Source: Xanthomonas cissicola (GTDB taxonomy: Bacteria > Pseudomonadota > Gammaproteobacteria > Xanthomonadales > Xanthomonadaceae). Taken from it: a DNA stretch of 64,000 nt. The translations under genes were made by a program, and so were the position numbers. Below, one piece after another: positions 20,761 to 29,854 of the stretch; positions within the stretch are counted from its first letter, which is position 1; every line of letters begins with the position of its first letter. Location: positions 28,163 to 92,162 of the forward strand of contig NZ_VZPL01000015.1 of NCBI RefSeq assembly GCF_008801575.1, given 5' to 3'. The notes under the pieces are model-generated. The model made no database searches. It was not told the origin of the DNA and worked only from the letters and a program-made list of their open reading frames with translations.

Positions 20761-21750
20761 TTACTGCGTCGGTCGCGTGCGTATCGATTGCTTGGTCGAG
20801 ATCGGGTCTTGCTGGTCGAATCCGGCATCGCCGACCGATTCCTGCGCATGCTGGTCGGCATCGGCATCGGCATCGGCATCGGCATCGTTGTCGGTTTCAC
20901 TTTCAGGATCGCGTTCGGCGCTGGTCTTGTGGTCGCTCGCTGCATCGGTGTTCCGGGACGGAGTCGCCGAGGCGTCGGCCTCGTCCGCATCCGTGGCATC
21001 TTGCCAACCGCCGGTGCCGCCGATGCTGTCGTCGGGCTCGGCGCCAGCGTCGGTTTCTGCTTCCGTGTCCGCATTACCAGCAGCGTCAGCCGCTGCATCC
21101 GAATCGCCGCCTTCAGCGCCACCGGCATCCGCCCGATCCTGCGCCGCGTCCATCGCTGCCGAGGCCGGCACTGCGCCATCCAATTGCCCGTCGCGGTCCA
21201 GCGGCAACTGCGGTTCCAGCTCGGCGATGTCCTTCAACTCAGACAATGGCGGCAGCTCGTCCAATCGCTTGAGCCCGAAGTAATCCAGAAAGCCCCTGGT
21301 GGTGCCGAACAGGGCCGGCTTGCCGGGCACGTCGCGGTGGCCCACCACGCGGATCCATTCGCGCTCTTCCAGCGCCTGGATGATGTTGCTGCTCACTGCC
21401 ACGCCGCGCACCTGCTCGATCTCGCCGCGGGTGATCGGCTGGCGGTAGGCGATCAGTGCCAGGGTCTCCAGCGTGGCGCGGGTGTACTTGGTGCGGCGCT
21501 CGGTCCACAGCCGGGCAACCCAGCCATGCACGTCTGCCTTGACCTGGAAGCGGAAGCCGGAGGCCACCTCGACCAGTTCCACGCCACGGTCGGCACAGGC
21601 CTCGCGCAGCAGTTCCAGTGCGCGCTCCACGCTGCCGGGCGGCGCCGGCTCGTCTTCCGGAAACAGCCCCAGCAGCTGCGCCAGCGTCAGCGGCTGGCTG
21701 CTGGCCAGCAGGGCGGCTTCGATAATGCGGGTGATCAGCGCTTGATCCAT
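20761..21750 (-). CDS. scpB: Segregation and condensation protein ScpB with acidic tail
   Basis: 329 residues. Residues 1-190 are the winged-helix ScpB core (ALITRIIEAALLASSQPLTL, LETLALIAYRQPITRGEIEQVRG), which bridges SMC and ScpA in chromosome condensation. The rest is an unusually long acidic, Asp/Ala/Glu-rich tail containing a run of Asp-Ala repeats encoded by a hexanucleotide microsatellite. The ATG at 21750 is chosen; it lies 13 bases after the scpA stop. Confidence 0.9.
   Translation of the reverse strand: MDQALITRIIEAALLASSQPLTLAQLLGLFPEDEPAPPGSVERALELLREACADRGVELVEVASGFRFQVKADVHGWVARLWTERRTKYTRATLETLALIAYRQPITRGEIEQVRGVAVSSNIIQALEEREWIRVVGHRDVPGKPALFGTTRGFLDYFGLKRLDELPPLSELKDIAELEPQLPLDRDGQLDGAVPASAAMDAAQDRADAGGAEGGDSDAAADAAGNADTEAETDAGAEPDDSIGGTGGWQDATDADEADASATPSRNTDAASDHKTSAERDPESETDNDADADADADADQHAQESVGDAGFDQQDPISTKQSIRTRPTQ
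20855..20887. repeat. Hexanucleotide microsatellite in scpB
   Basis: Five and a half tandem copies of TCGGCA, encoding alternating Asp and Ala on the scpB strand. Copy number can change without a frameshift, so the acidic tail length may vary between strains. Confidence 0.85.
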
Positions 21751-21763
21751 TCGATGATCGGCT

Positions 21764-22669
21764 TCAGATAGGTTCGTTGGCGGCATCGCTGTCGTCGAAT
21801 TCGCTGGAGAATTGCAACGGCGCATTGGTATTGCCCAACGCCAGCGACTTCACGTAGATCGGCGCCAGCGGCGCTTCCTGCACGATGTCCAGCAACTGCT
21901 CCTTGGCCAGTTCGAGCAGCGCCAGGAAGGTGACCAGTACGCCGAGCTTGCCTTCTTCGGCAGTGAACAGCGATTCGAAACGGTAGAACTTGCCATCGTC
22001 CAGGCGGCTCAGCACATCGCCCATGCGCTGGCGCACACTCAGCGCCTCGCGCTTGATCGCATGGCCGGTAAACAGCTCGGCGCGTTTGAGCACGTCGTAC
22101 AGCGCCATCAGCATTTCTTTCAATTCCACCGGCGGCGGCAGCTTGACCGCTGCGCGCTCGGGCAAATGCGCCTGCACCGGCGCGCTGTCGCGGCCCATGC
22201 GGGGCAGGGTGTCCAGATCCTCGGCGGCCTGCTTGAAGCGTTCGTATTCCTGCAGACGGCGGACCAATTCGGCGCGCGGATCTTCTTCTTCGCCATCCTG
22301 GCTGGGAGGGCGCGGCAACAGCATGCGCGATTTGATCTCGGCCAGGATCGCCGCCATCACCAGATATTCGGCTGCCAGTTCGAAGCGCAGCTCCTGCATG
22401 ACATTGATGTAGTCCACATATTGCCGGGTGATCTCGGCGACGGGGATGTCCAGGATGTCCAGATTCTGGCGGCGGATCAGGTACAGCAGCAGGTCCAGCG
22501 GGCCTTCGAAGGCATCCAGGATGACTTCCAGCGCATCCGGCGGGATATACAGATCCTGCGGGATCTGCAGGACCGGTTGCCCATGCACCACCGCCAGCGG
22601 CATTTCCTGCTGCTGTGGCGGCGCACTCGTGGCTGGCGGAGTCGCGGCGTGCGCGAGTTCGGAATTCAT
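21764..22669 (-). CDS. scpA: Segregation and condensation protein ScpA
   Basis: 301-residue kleisin. The SMC-binding N-terminal region contains FEGPLDLLLYLIRRQNLDI and the C-terminal winged helix follows KLGVLVTFLALLELAKE. It links SMC heads with ScpB. Compared with most ScpA it has about 50 extra residues at the N terminus (Pro/Gln-rich). The start at 22669 (MNSELAHAATPP) is chosen because the sequence further upstream lacks coding character. Confidence 0.88.
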   Translation of the reverse strand: MNSELAHAATPPATSAPPQQQEMPLAVVHGQPVLQIPQDLYIPPDALEVILDAFEGPLDLLLYLIRRQNLDILDIPVAEITRQYVDYINVMQELRFELAAEYLVMAAILAEIKSRMLLPRPPSQDGEEEDPRAELVRRLQEYERFKQAAEDLDTLPRMGRDSAPVQAHLPERAAVKLPPPVELKEMLMALYDVLKRAELFTGHAIKREALSVRQRMGDVLSRLDDGKFYRFESLFTAEEGKLGVLVTFLALLELAKEQLLDIVQEAPLAPIYVKSLALGNTNAPLQFSSEFDDSDAANEPI

Positions 22670-23034
22670 CAGGTCGACATCGGTCTTACGGTCGCCGGCG
22701 GAGGTCTGAGCCACGCCTGCAGGGCTTTGCCTTGAGTTATTGCGATCAATGTCATGCCTGTGCCGGCACGATCCCACAAATCTACATACGCCAATCCACA
22801 TGCAAGCAGGCGCCGTGTGGCATGCGGCGACGGAACAGCGAGGAGGTCGTCTACGCGGGCCGGCGGTGGGCAGCGAATCGGTCGTCGGGAAGAGCGTTGA
22901 GCCTGGGCCGACGGGCCGCTGCGTCCGGTTGCGTGTGCAGTGGTGCCAAGGGTAATGCGTGCGCGGGGGCGGTGTCCAGCGCCGACGCGGCTAGAATCAG
23001 CGCGGTGATCTTCCAGTCTTAGGCGAGGTGGCGT
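22670..23034. other. Gap without a recognised gene between scpA and yciI
   Basis: About 365 bases holding the divergent promoters of scpA and the yciI-bolA pair. Several short frames are open on both strands but none has a start context or a recognisable product, and I see no strong palindrome. Confidence 0.5.
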
Positions 23035-23334
23035 GTGTGGTACGTAATCGAGGGGTATGACCGGCCGGACGCATTGGCGGCACGGCAGCAGGCGCGGCCG
23101 GCGCATCTGGCGCGTCTGCAGGAACTTGCGGCCGCCGGGCGATTGCTGGTGGCGGGCCCGTGCCCGGCCATCGACGCCGAAGATCCGGGTCCGGCCGGTT
23201 TCAGCGGCAGCGTCGTAATTGCCGAGTTCGACGCTCTGGACAAGGCGCGCGCCTGGGCAGATGCCGACCCCTATGTGGAAGCGGGTGTGTACACGCGCAC
23301 CGAGGTCCGGCCGTTCCGCCGGGTATTGCCATGA
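23035..23334 (+). CDS. YciI-family protein
   Basis: 99 residues beginning at a GTG ([13 protein letters not shown]) preceded by a GAGGTGG ribosome-binding site. It has the YciI ferredoxin-like fold signature with the conserved histidine and downstream GPCPA and [12 protein letters not shown] segments. The biochemical role is unsettled in this family. It overlaps the bolA start by four bases and is probably co-transcribed with it. Confidence 0.85.
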   Translation: MWYVIEGYDRPDALAARQQARPAHLARLQELAAAGRLLVAGPCPAIDAEDPGPAGFSGSVVIAEFDALDKARAWADADPYVEAGVYTRTEVRPFRRVLP

Positions 23335-23600
23335 GCCGGGTCGAACAGATCCGCGCAGCGTTGCAGGCGGCACTGGCGCCCACCGAGCTGGATGTCGTCG
23401 ACGACAGTGCGCGGCATGCAGGCCACGCCGGTGCGCGCGACGGGCGCGGGCACTTCAATGTGCGCGTGGTCAGCGCCGCATTTGTCGGCAAGCCGCCACT
23501 GGCACGGCACCGTGCGGTGTATGCCGCGGTGGGCGAGATGATGCAGACCGATATTCATGCCTTGTCGATCGAGGCCCTCGCGCCGGGCGAGGTGGGCTGA
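23331..23600 (+). CDS. BolA-family protein
   Basis: 89 residues with the BolA class II KH-like fold: [23 protein letters not shown], then [11 protein letters not shown] and [14 protein letters not shown] with the C-terminal [12 protein letters not shown]. BolA proteins bind monothiol glutaredoxins and Fe-S clusters or act as transcription factors. The conserved histidines at HFNV and ARHR are present. The start overlaps the yciI stop (ATGA). Confidence 0.88.
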   Translation: MSRVEQIRAALQAALAPTELDVVDDSARHAGHAGARDGRGHFNVRVVSAAFVGKPPLARHRAVYAAVGEMMQTDIHALSIEALAPGEVG

Positions 23601-23887
23601 ACGTTGTAGAGCAGGGGATACGGTCGTACCCGAGTGCGCGCAGTGTCAGAGGCGCGGGCAACAACGGCAATCGCCTTCACGCCAGCTGAGGTCAGGGCGC
23701 GGCCGGCGAGGCCGTGGCAGTGCCGGCGATAGGTGCCGGTCGCGCCGGTCGTGCGACTCCTGGCGAGGCCGGATCGATTCGTTGTTAAGCGTGACCTGCA
23801 TCGTGCTTGGCTTGTGGACGCATGGGAACATATTTGTTGCGTCGCAGCACATTGCTTCACGCGCTCCTCACCTGCAGCTAGTTGATC
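23601..23887. other. Gap without a recognised gene upstream of the lacI operators
   Basis: Open frames on both strands lack start context. The useful content begins at the paired operator-like sites from 23888. Confidence 0.5.
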
Positions 23888-23901
23888 TGTAAGCGTTTTC
23901 A
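23888..23901. promoter_or_regulatory. LacI-type operator, site 1
   Basis: TGTAAGCGTTTTCA has a central CG typical of LacI-family operators. It is the exact reverse complement of the site 33 bases downstream, and both lie just upstream of a lacI-family gene, suggesting autoregulation possibly through looping or paired dimers. Confidence 0.7.
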
Positions 23902-23933
23902 CGTGTGTGAAGATGGGGGTTTACGCCTCTGTA

Positions 23934-23947
23934 TGAAAACGCTTACA
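23934..23947. promoter_or_regulatory. LacI-type operator, site 2
   Basis: TGAAAACGCTTACA, the exact inverse of site 1, ends 43 bases before the lacI-family start codon. It shares the TGTAANCGNTTNCA pattern with the palindrome in front of the glucan operon at 28204. Confidence 0.7.
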
Positions 23948-23990
23948 GTCCGCGCCAGTTTTGGGAAGTCGGTCGCGGAGGGCGACACGA

Positions 23991-25013
23991 ATGGCCAAGG
24001 GTGCGGTCACCATCAAAGATGTCGCTCGGGAAGCGCAGGTCTCCGTCGCAACGGTGTCGCGTGCGCTCAACGGGCACGACAATGTTGCCGGGCCGGTGCG
24101 CCAGCAAGTGCTGGAAGTGGCCGAGCGGCTGCGCTACAGCCCGCATGCGGCCGCGCGTAGCCTGAGCAGCCGGCGCTCGCAGACGCTGGGCGTGGTGCTG
24201 CCGGACTTGTATGGCGAATTCTTCTCCGAATTGATTCGCGGCATCGACGGCGCTGCGCGTGTGGCGGGCCAGCACCTGCTGGTGTCCAGCTATCACGGCG
24301 ACCCGGAAGCCCAGGGCAGGGCGCTGCGCTCGATGCGCGGACGCGTCGATGGTTTGCTGGTGCTCTCGCCCTACGCCGAGCAGCCGGGGTTCCTCACCGA
24401 TAACCTGCCGCAGTCGCTGCCAACGGTGTTGATCAATGCGCACCTGCCCGGTGCCGACTATCCGGTGCTGAGCATCGACGACCACGCCGGTGCCATGGCC
24501 ATGACCGAGCACCTGCTGCGTGCCGGGCACCGTCGCATCGCCTTCATCGGTGGCCCGGCGCTGAACTTCGACGCGCGCGAACGCCTGCTCGGCTTCCGCG
24601 ATGCGCTTGCCGCGTTCGGTGCGCAGGCGCAGGGCGTGGAGTATCCGGGCGACTTCGACGAAGCCTCCGGCCACCGCGCCGGACTGGCGATGCTGGCGGC
24701 CGGCGCGTTGCCGGATGCGGTCTTCGCCGCCAACGACATGACTGCGCTGGGCTGCCTGTACGCGTTCGCCCAGGCCGATGTGTCGGTGCCGGGCGACGTG
24801 GCGCTGGCGGGTTTCGACGACATTCCGCTGGCCCGTTTTGTCCACCCCGCGCTGACCACCATGCGCGTGAGCATCGCCCGGCTGGGCGAGCAGGCCATGA
24901 CCCGACTGATGCGCCTGGTCGAAACGCCCGACCGCGACGACGGCATCCGCCAATTGCTCACGCCCGAGCTGGTGATCCGCGCCTCCTGCGGTGCGGACGA
25001 ACCGGCTCACTGA
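23991..25013 (+). CDS. LacI-family transcriptional regulator of the glycan locus
   Basis: 340 residues. The N-terminal helix-turn-helix and hinge read VTIKDVAREAQVSVATVSRA, followed by a periplasmic-binding-like sensor domain (LGVVLPDLYGEFFSELIRGI, then FAANDMTALGCLYAF and VALAGFDDIPLARFVHP). It begins at the ATG at 23991 after GGAGGGCGACACGA. The genes downstream encode a TonB receptor and a glucan-processing operon, so a glucan-derived oligosaccharide is the likely inducer. Operator-like sites occur in front of this gene and at 28204. Confidence 0.88.
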   Translation: MAKGAVTIKDVAREAQVSVATVSRALNGHDNVAGPVRQQVLEVAERLRYSPHAAARSLSSRRSQTLGVVLPDLYGEFFSELIRGIDGAARVAGQHLLVSSYHGDPEAQGRALRSMRGRVDGLLVLSPYAEQPGFLTDNLPQSLPTVLINAHLPGADYPVLSIDDHAGAMAMTEHLLRAGHRRIAFIGGPALNFDARERLLGFRDALAAFGAQAQGVEYPGDFDEASGHRAGLAMLAAGALPDAVFAANDMTALGCLYAFAQADVSVPGDVALAGFDDIPLARFVHPALTTMRVSIARLGEQAMTRLMRLVETPDRDDGIRQLLTPELVIRASCGADEPAH

Positions 25014-25149
25014 CCTTTCCGGCCACGCGTCTCTGGGCCGCCGACCCTTTCGCGGGCGTTCTGTCCGCTCCCGCTGCCCCCGCAGCGGCTGTTCCTGCAC
25101 CACTGCACTGCCACAACAACAATCTGTACCGATCCCTGGAGGGACGACC

Positions 25150-28128
25150 ATGCGCCACCACCACCCCCATTCCGCCCGTCCGGCGCGCAAGCTGCTCAGC
25201 TGCGCGCTTGCCAGCTGCCTGCTGCTCGGCGCCGCACCGGCTTTCGCACAAAGCACCGCTGCGACCATCCGCGGGCAGGTCACCGTCGATGCCGCACCTG
25301 CCGCCCAGGCGCAGGTCACCGCCACCAATCTGGCCACCGGCCTGACCCGCACCGTGCAGGTCAGCAACGGCGGTTATTCGGTGGGCGGCCTGCCGCCGGG
25401 TTCGTACCGCATCGATGTCGCCGCCAATGGCCAGACCAGTTCGCAGAACGTCACCGTGCAGGTCGGCCAGACGGCGACCTTGAACCTGGGCGTCGGTGGC
25501 GAACCCGCCACGGCCGCGGGTGGTAACGCCACCACGCTGGATGCGGTGCAGGTGAAGGCGCCGCCGGTGCTGGTGGAGACGCGCACCTCCGAAAACGCCA
25601 CCTATATTTCCAACGTGCAGATCCAGAACCTGCCGCGCGCCACGCGCAACTTCCTGGAGCTGGCCGACACCGTGCCCAACGTGCAGTTCACCCGTGAGGC
25701 CAACGGCACCACCAAGGTGCGCACCGGCGCGACCTCGGCCGAAGGCACCAATGTCTACATCGACGGTGTCAGCCAGAAGAACTACGTGCTCACCGGTGGC
25801 GTGAGCGGCCAGGATTCCAGCCGCGGCAACCCGTTCCCGCAGTCGGCGATCGGCGAGTACAAGGTCATCACCTCCAACTACAAGGCCGAGTTCGACCAGG
25901 TCAGCGGCGCGGCCATCGTCGCCTCGTCCAAGTCCGGCACCAACGATTTCCACGGCAGCTTCTTCTGGGACACCAGCAACGACAGCTGGCGCGAAGAAAG
26001 CCCGCTGGAGAAGAAGGCCGGCGTGCGCGACGACTTCGAAGAAACCCAGTACGGCGCCACCTTCAGCGGCCCGATCCTCAAGGACAAGGCGCACTTCTTC
26101 ATCGCCTATGAAGCCAAGGAGTACACCACCCCCAACGTGGTGATCCCCGGCTCGATCTATTCGGACCGCGTCGACCAGTTGCCTGCACAGCTGCAGCCGT
26201 TGGTGGTGACCTCCAGCACGCCGTTCAAGGAAGACCTGTACTTCGGCAAGATCGACTGGACCATCGGCGAGAACAACCTGTTCGAGCTGACCGGCAAGTA
26301 CCGCAAGGAAGACGAGCTCAACGACGTCGGCCGCACCTCGACCTACGAGCACGGCAGCATCAACGGTCAGGAAGAAAAGCGCGCCAACCTGCGCTGGCAG
26401 TATAGCGGGGCCAACTTCCTCAACGAGGCCAACCTGAGCTACGAAAGCGCGTTCTGGAACCAGGCGCCGATCAACAACGGCAACGGCTACATCCTCAGCT
26501 ACGCGCCGGTGCGCGGCAACGAGACCGACATCCTGGCGGCGGGCGCCGGCAGCAGCTTCCAGCGCAAGGGGCAGAAGGGCTGGACCTTCCAGGACGACCT
26601 GACCTTGAACAGCCTGGAATGGCATGGCGCGCACACCGTCAAGATGGGCGTGAAGTTCAAGAGCATCGATCTGGATTCGACCCAGTTCAACCCGGCCAAC
26701 CCGCAGTACTACTACAACATCCTCACCGACGTGCAAACGCCGTACCGCGTGCGCTTCGGTGCGCCGCTGGTGGAAGGTGGCGGCTCGGTGGTGTCCAAGA
26801 ACAAGCAGTACGGCATCTACCTGCAGGACGACTGGGAGGTCAACGAGCACTGGACCTTGAACCTGGGCGTGCGCTACGACTACGAGCAAACCCCGGCGTT
26901 CCTGGATTTCGTGACCCCCTCGGATGTCGCCAGCGCGCTGCAGAACTGGCCCAATCTGCGCAACGCCAACTACAACATCAACGACTTCATCAGCACCGGC
27001 AACAACCGCAAGGCGTTCAACAATGCCTGGCAGCCGCGTCTGGGCGCCTCCTACGACCTGTTCGGCGATCAGGCCCACGTGATCTATGGTGGTGCCGGTC
27101 GTGCGTACGACCGCAACATCTTCGATTACCTGGCACTGGAGCAGCTCAACAACTCCTTCAAGTCGTATAGCTACTACTTCACCAGCGCCAACAACCCCAC
27201 TTGCCTGGGCGACCCGTGCACGGCCTGGAATCCGGCGTACAACAGCCAGGATGGCTTGAACACACTCACGGCCAACAGCACCGGCGGTGGCGGACGTGAG
27301 GTCTACCTGATCGACAACAACCTCAAGACCCCGTACTCCGACCAATTCAGCATCGGCATGCGCAACATGGTGCCGTTGTGGGGCCAGGACTGGTTCACCG
27401 ATGTCACCCTGAGCCGCATCGAGAGCCACGACGGTTTTGCTTTCGTGCGCGGCAACCGCCTGCCGGACGGTTCGTTCTTCCAGCCGGGCACCACCTCCGG
27501 CGTGCCGACCGACGGCCCGAACGGCTATAGCGCCATCGTGCTGGGCACCAATGGCGTGGAAACCCGCAACAACCAGCTGGCCTTGCAGGTGGAAAAGCCC
27601 TTCGACGAAGAGTCCGGCTGGGGCCTGACCGTGGCCTACACCTATTCCGATGCGAAGGAGAACCGTCAGTTCGGCGAGCACTATGCGCTGGACCGCGAAC
27701 GCATCCAGGACTATGGCTGGCGTGAGGCCGGCGGCATCCCGAAGAACCGCTTGGTGGTCACCGGCATCTACGAGCTGCCATATGAGATCAAGCTGTCCGG
27801 CAAGCTGTCGCTGGCCAGCCAGACCGCGCGCTATGGCCAGAATTGCCTGGCCGGCAACGACCAGTGCCAGATCATCCAGTTCAAGCCGGATGGCACGCTG
27901 GGCTACAAGGAATTCAGCATTGCCGCCAATAAAGAGTGGGACACCGGCGGTGGTGTCAAATTCAATGTGCGTGCGGATATCCTCAACGTGTTCAACTGGG
28001 TTAATTACGCCACCTTCAACGGCGATACCGGAACATTGCAGGACTTGAACACGGCTTACGGCACACCGACCGGTGTGCTGGCGTCGCCGATGCGCACCTT
28101 CCGTCTGGCTTTCGGCCTGAACTGGTGA
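25150..28128 (+). CDS. TonB-dependent receptor with carboxypeptidase-like N domain
   Basis: 992-residue outer-membrane receptor: signal peptide (residues 1-34), a carboxypeptidase-regulatory-like domain (AATIRGQVTVDAAPAAQAQV, to about residue 110), a plug domain, and a large beta barrel ending in RTFRLAFGLNW with an aromatic terminal residue. A strong GGAGGG ribosome-binding site precedes the ATG. Receptors of this Oar-like class in Xanthomonas import plant or bacterial glycans with TonB energy. Its location between a LacI regulator and a glucanase operon implies uptake of the same oligosaccharide. It is followed by a hairpin, so it is probably a separate transcript from the operon. Confidence 0.9.
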   Translation: MRHHHPHSARPARKLLSCALASCLLLGAAPAFAQSTAATIRGQVTVDAAPAAQAQVTATNLATGLTRTVQVSNGGYSVGGLPPGSYRIDVAANGQTSSQNVTVQVGQTATLNLGVGGEPATAAGGNATTLDAVQVKAPPVLVETRTSENATYISNVQIQNLPRATRNFLELADTVPNVQFTREANGTTKVRTGATSAEGTNVYIDGVSQKNYVLTGGVSGQDSSRGNPFPQSAIGEYKVITSNYKAEFDQVSGAAIVASSKSGTNDFHGSFFWDTSNDSWREESPLEKKAGVRDDFEETQYGATFSGPILKDKAHFFIAYEAKEYTTPNVVIPGSIYSDRVDQLPAQLQPLVVTSSTPFKEDLYFGKIDWTIGENNLFELTGKYRKEDELNDVGRTSTYEHGSINGQEEKRANLRWQYSGANFLNEANLSYESAFWNQAPINNGNGYILSYAPVRGNETDILAAGAGSSFQRKGQKGWTFQDDLTLNSLEWHGAHTVKMGVKFKSIDLDSTQFNPANPQYYYNILTDVQTPYRVRFGAPLVEGGGSVVSKNKQYGIYLQDDWEVNEHWTLNLGVRYDYEQTPAFLDFVTPSDVASALQNWPNLRNANYNINDFISTGNNRKAFNNAWQPRLGASYDLFGDQAHVIYGGAGRAYDRNIFDYLALEQLNNSFKSYSYYFTSANNPTCLGDPCTAWNPAYNSQDGLNTLTANSTGGGGREVYLIDNNLKTPYSDQFSIGMRNMVPLWGQDWFTDVTLSRIESHDGFAFVRGNRLPDGSFFQPGTTSGVPTDGPNGYSAIVLGTNGVETRNNQLALQVEKPFDEESGWGLTVAYTYSDAKENRQFGEHYALDRERIQDYGWREAGGIPKNRLVVTGIYELPYEIKLSGKLSLASQTARYGQNCLAGNDQCQIIQFKPDGTLGYKEFSIAANKEWDTGGGVKFNVRADILNVFNWVNYATFNGDTGTLQDLNTAYGTPTGVLASPMRTFRLAFGLNW

Positions 28129-28134
28129 GGTGCT

Positions 28135-28166
28135 CGACCGCCCTGGCCGCAACGCCAGGGCGGTCG
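28135..28166. terminator. Hairpin after the TonB receptor gene
   Basis: A perfect 13-bp stem (CGACCGCCCTGGC and complement) with a six-base loop begins six bases after the receptor stop. No U-tract follows, so it may be an attenuator or mRNA-stabilising structure rather than a strong intrinsic terminator. Confidence 0.65.
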
Positions 28167-28203
28167 AACTCGGCGCCTGGATAGGGTAGGTTGGCGTGTC
28201 AGA

Positions 28204-28217
28204 TGTAATCGATTACA
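28204..28217. promoter_or_regulatory. LacI-type operator in front of the glucan operon
   Basis: TGTAATCGATTACA is a perfect 14-bp palindrome with central CG, 14 bases upstream of the first operon start codon, where a bound repressor would block transcription. It matches the pattern of the two sites in front of the local lacI gene. Confidence 0.8.
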
Positions 28218-28231
28218 CACGTGGGGGGCGG

Positions 28232-29851
28232 ATGGACAGGGGCAACACGTCGCGATGGTTGACGATTCCACTCTTGCTGGGCGCGCTGGTCGTGGCGTCG
28301 TGCAAGCAAGCCGAGGAACCCAAGGTGGCCGAAAAGAAGGCACCGGTGAAAGTCATCCTGGTTGAGGCACAACTGCCGCCCAAACCGGTCAAGCCGCCGC
28401 TGCCGCCGTTGTTTTCGGACATCGAACGCCGCACGTTCCAGTTTTTCTGGGACACCACCAACGAGGTCAACGGCCTGTCGCCGGACCGGTTTCCGTCGCG
28501 CCCGTTCGCCAGCATTGCGTCGGTCGGATTCGCGCTGACCGCCTATCCGATCGGCATCGAAAACGGGTGGGTCAGTCGCAATCAGGCGATCGACCGCACC
28601 CTGACCACGCTGAAATTCTTCCGCGACGCGCCGATGGGGCCGCAGAAGACAGGCCGGGCCGGCTACAAGGGCTTCTACTATCATTTTCTGGACATGCAGC
28701 AGGGCAACCGCTACGACAGCTGGGTCGAGCTGTCGAGCGTGGACACCGCACTGCTGATGATGGGCGTGTTGTTCACCCAGTCGTATTACGACGGCGAGGA
28801 CCCGCGCGAAAAGGAGATCCGCCAGATCGCCGACACGCTGTACAAGCGCGTGGACTGGCGCTGGCTGCAACAGCGCGCGCCGCTGATCTCGATGGGCTGG
28901 TTCCCCGAAAGCGGCTTCATCAACCACGACTGGATGGGCTACAACGAGGCGATGATGCTGTACATCCTCGCCCTGGGCTCGCCGACGCATGGGGTCGATC
29001 CGGACGCATGGACCAGTTGGACCCGCACCTACAACAACGACTGGGGCGTGTACCAGGGCCAGGAATACCTGTCGTTCGGCCCGCTGTTCGGCCACCAATA
29101 CAGCCATGTCTGGATCGATTTCCGCGATATCCAGGACCAGTACATGCGCGAACGCGGCATCGACTACTTCCTCAACAGCCGCCGCGCCACCTTGGCGCAG
29201 CGCGACTACGCCATCGATAACCCGATGAAGTGGAAGGACTACGGCGAGAACGTCTGGGGCCTCACCGCCAGCGATGGCCCGCAGAACACCAGCCAGGAAT
29301 ACCGCGGCGAGCAGCGTCAATTCCGCCATTACTCTTCGCGCGGCGCCGGCCTGCGCGAGAATTTCGACGACGGCACCATCGTGCCCTCGGCGGCGATTTC
29401 TTCGATCGTGTTCGCTCCGGAAGTGGTGATCCCGGCCACCGAAGAGATGCACAAGCGCTATGGCGATTTCCTGTATTCCAGTTATGGCTTCCTGGATTCG
29501 TTCAATCCCAGCTTCAACTACGACATCCCGCTCAAGACCGGGCGCATGGTGCCGGATCGCGGCTGGGTGGCCAGCGACTACATCGCCATCGACCAGGGCC
29601 CGATCCTGGCGATGATCGCCAACTACCAGAACGAATTCGTCTGGAACGTGATGAAGAAAAACCCCTACATCCGTGCCGGTCTGGAACGCGCCGGCTTTAC
29701 CGGCGGCTGGCTCACTCCGGAGGGCGAGCCGCAGCCGGCGCCGCAGAAGGACGAGCAGAAAGCCGCCGCGCGCGCGCTGGGCATGGCCGAATCGCGCGCC
29801 GCCGCCGCCCAGGCCCAGCAAGACCCCTCGCAACGCCAAAAACCCGAGTAA
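28232..29851 (+). CDS. PF10091 glucoamylase-domain lipoprotein, GH144-like (probable beta-1,2-glucanase)
   Basis: 539 residues. Signal sequence with lipobox VASC (Cys24), a proline-rich linker, then an (alpha/alpha)6 domain of the PF10091 type: FFWDTTNEVNGLSPDR, GFYYHFLDM, WVELSSVDTALLMMGVLF, SMGWFPESGFINHDWMGYNE. This domain occurs in GH144 beta-1,2-glucanases and in cyclic beta-1,2-glucan synthases. The stand-alone lipoprotein form points to hydrolysis of beta-1,2-glucan in the periplasm or at the outer membrane. The start at 28232 follows a GGGGGGCGG site; an earlier GTG would run through the operator. First gene of a six-gene operon. Confidence 0.8.
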   Translation: MDRGNTSRWLTIPLLLGALVVASCKQAEEPKVAEKKAPVKVILVEAQLPPKPVKPPLPPLFSDIERRTFQFFWDTTNEVNGLSPDRFPSRPFASIASVGFALTAYPIGIENGWVSRNQAIDRTLTTLKFFRDAPMGPQKTGRAGYKGFYYHFLDMQQGNRYDSWVELSSVDTALLMMGVLFTQSYYDGEDPREKEIRQIADTLYKRVDWRWLQQRAPLISMGWFPESGFINHDWMGYNEAMMLYILALGSPTHGVDPDAWTSWTRTYNNDWGVYQGQEYLSFGPLFGHQYSHVWIDFRDIQDQYMRERGIDYFLNSRRATLAQRDYAIDNPMKWKDYGENVWGLTASDGPQNTSQEYRGEQRQFRHYSSRGAGLRENFDDGTIVPSAAISSIVFAPEVVIPATEEMHKRYGDFLYSSYGFLDSFNPSFNYDIPLKTGRMVPDRGWVASDYIAIDQGPILAMIANYQNEFVWNVMKKNPYIRAGLERAGFTGGWLTPEGEPQPAPQKDEQKAAARALGMAESRAAAAQAQQDPSQRQKPE

Positions 29852-29854
29852 TCC

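Noticed and set aside
19120..21771. Open frame of 883 codons on the plus strand
   Set aside because: Antisense shadow of rluB and scpB caused by GC-rich codon bias.
24958..28152. Open frame of 1064 codons on the minus strand
   Set aside because: Exact antisense shadow of the TonB receptor gene; its product is repetitive Val/Gly/Ala/His-rich and matches nothing.
28196..28231. GTG start for the GH144-like protein
   Set aside because: It would translate through the operator and put charged residues in front of the lipoprotein signal.
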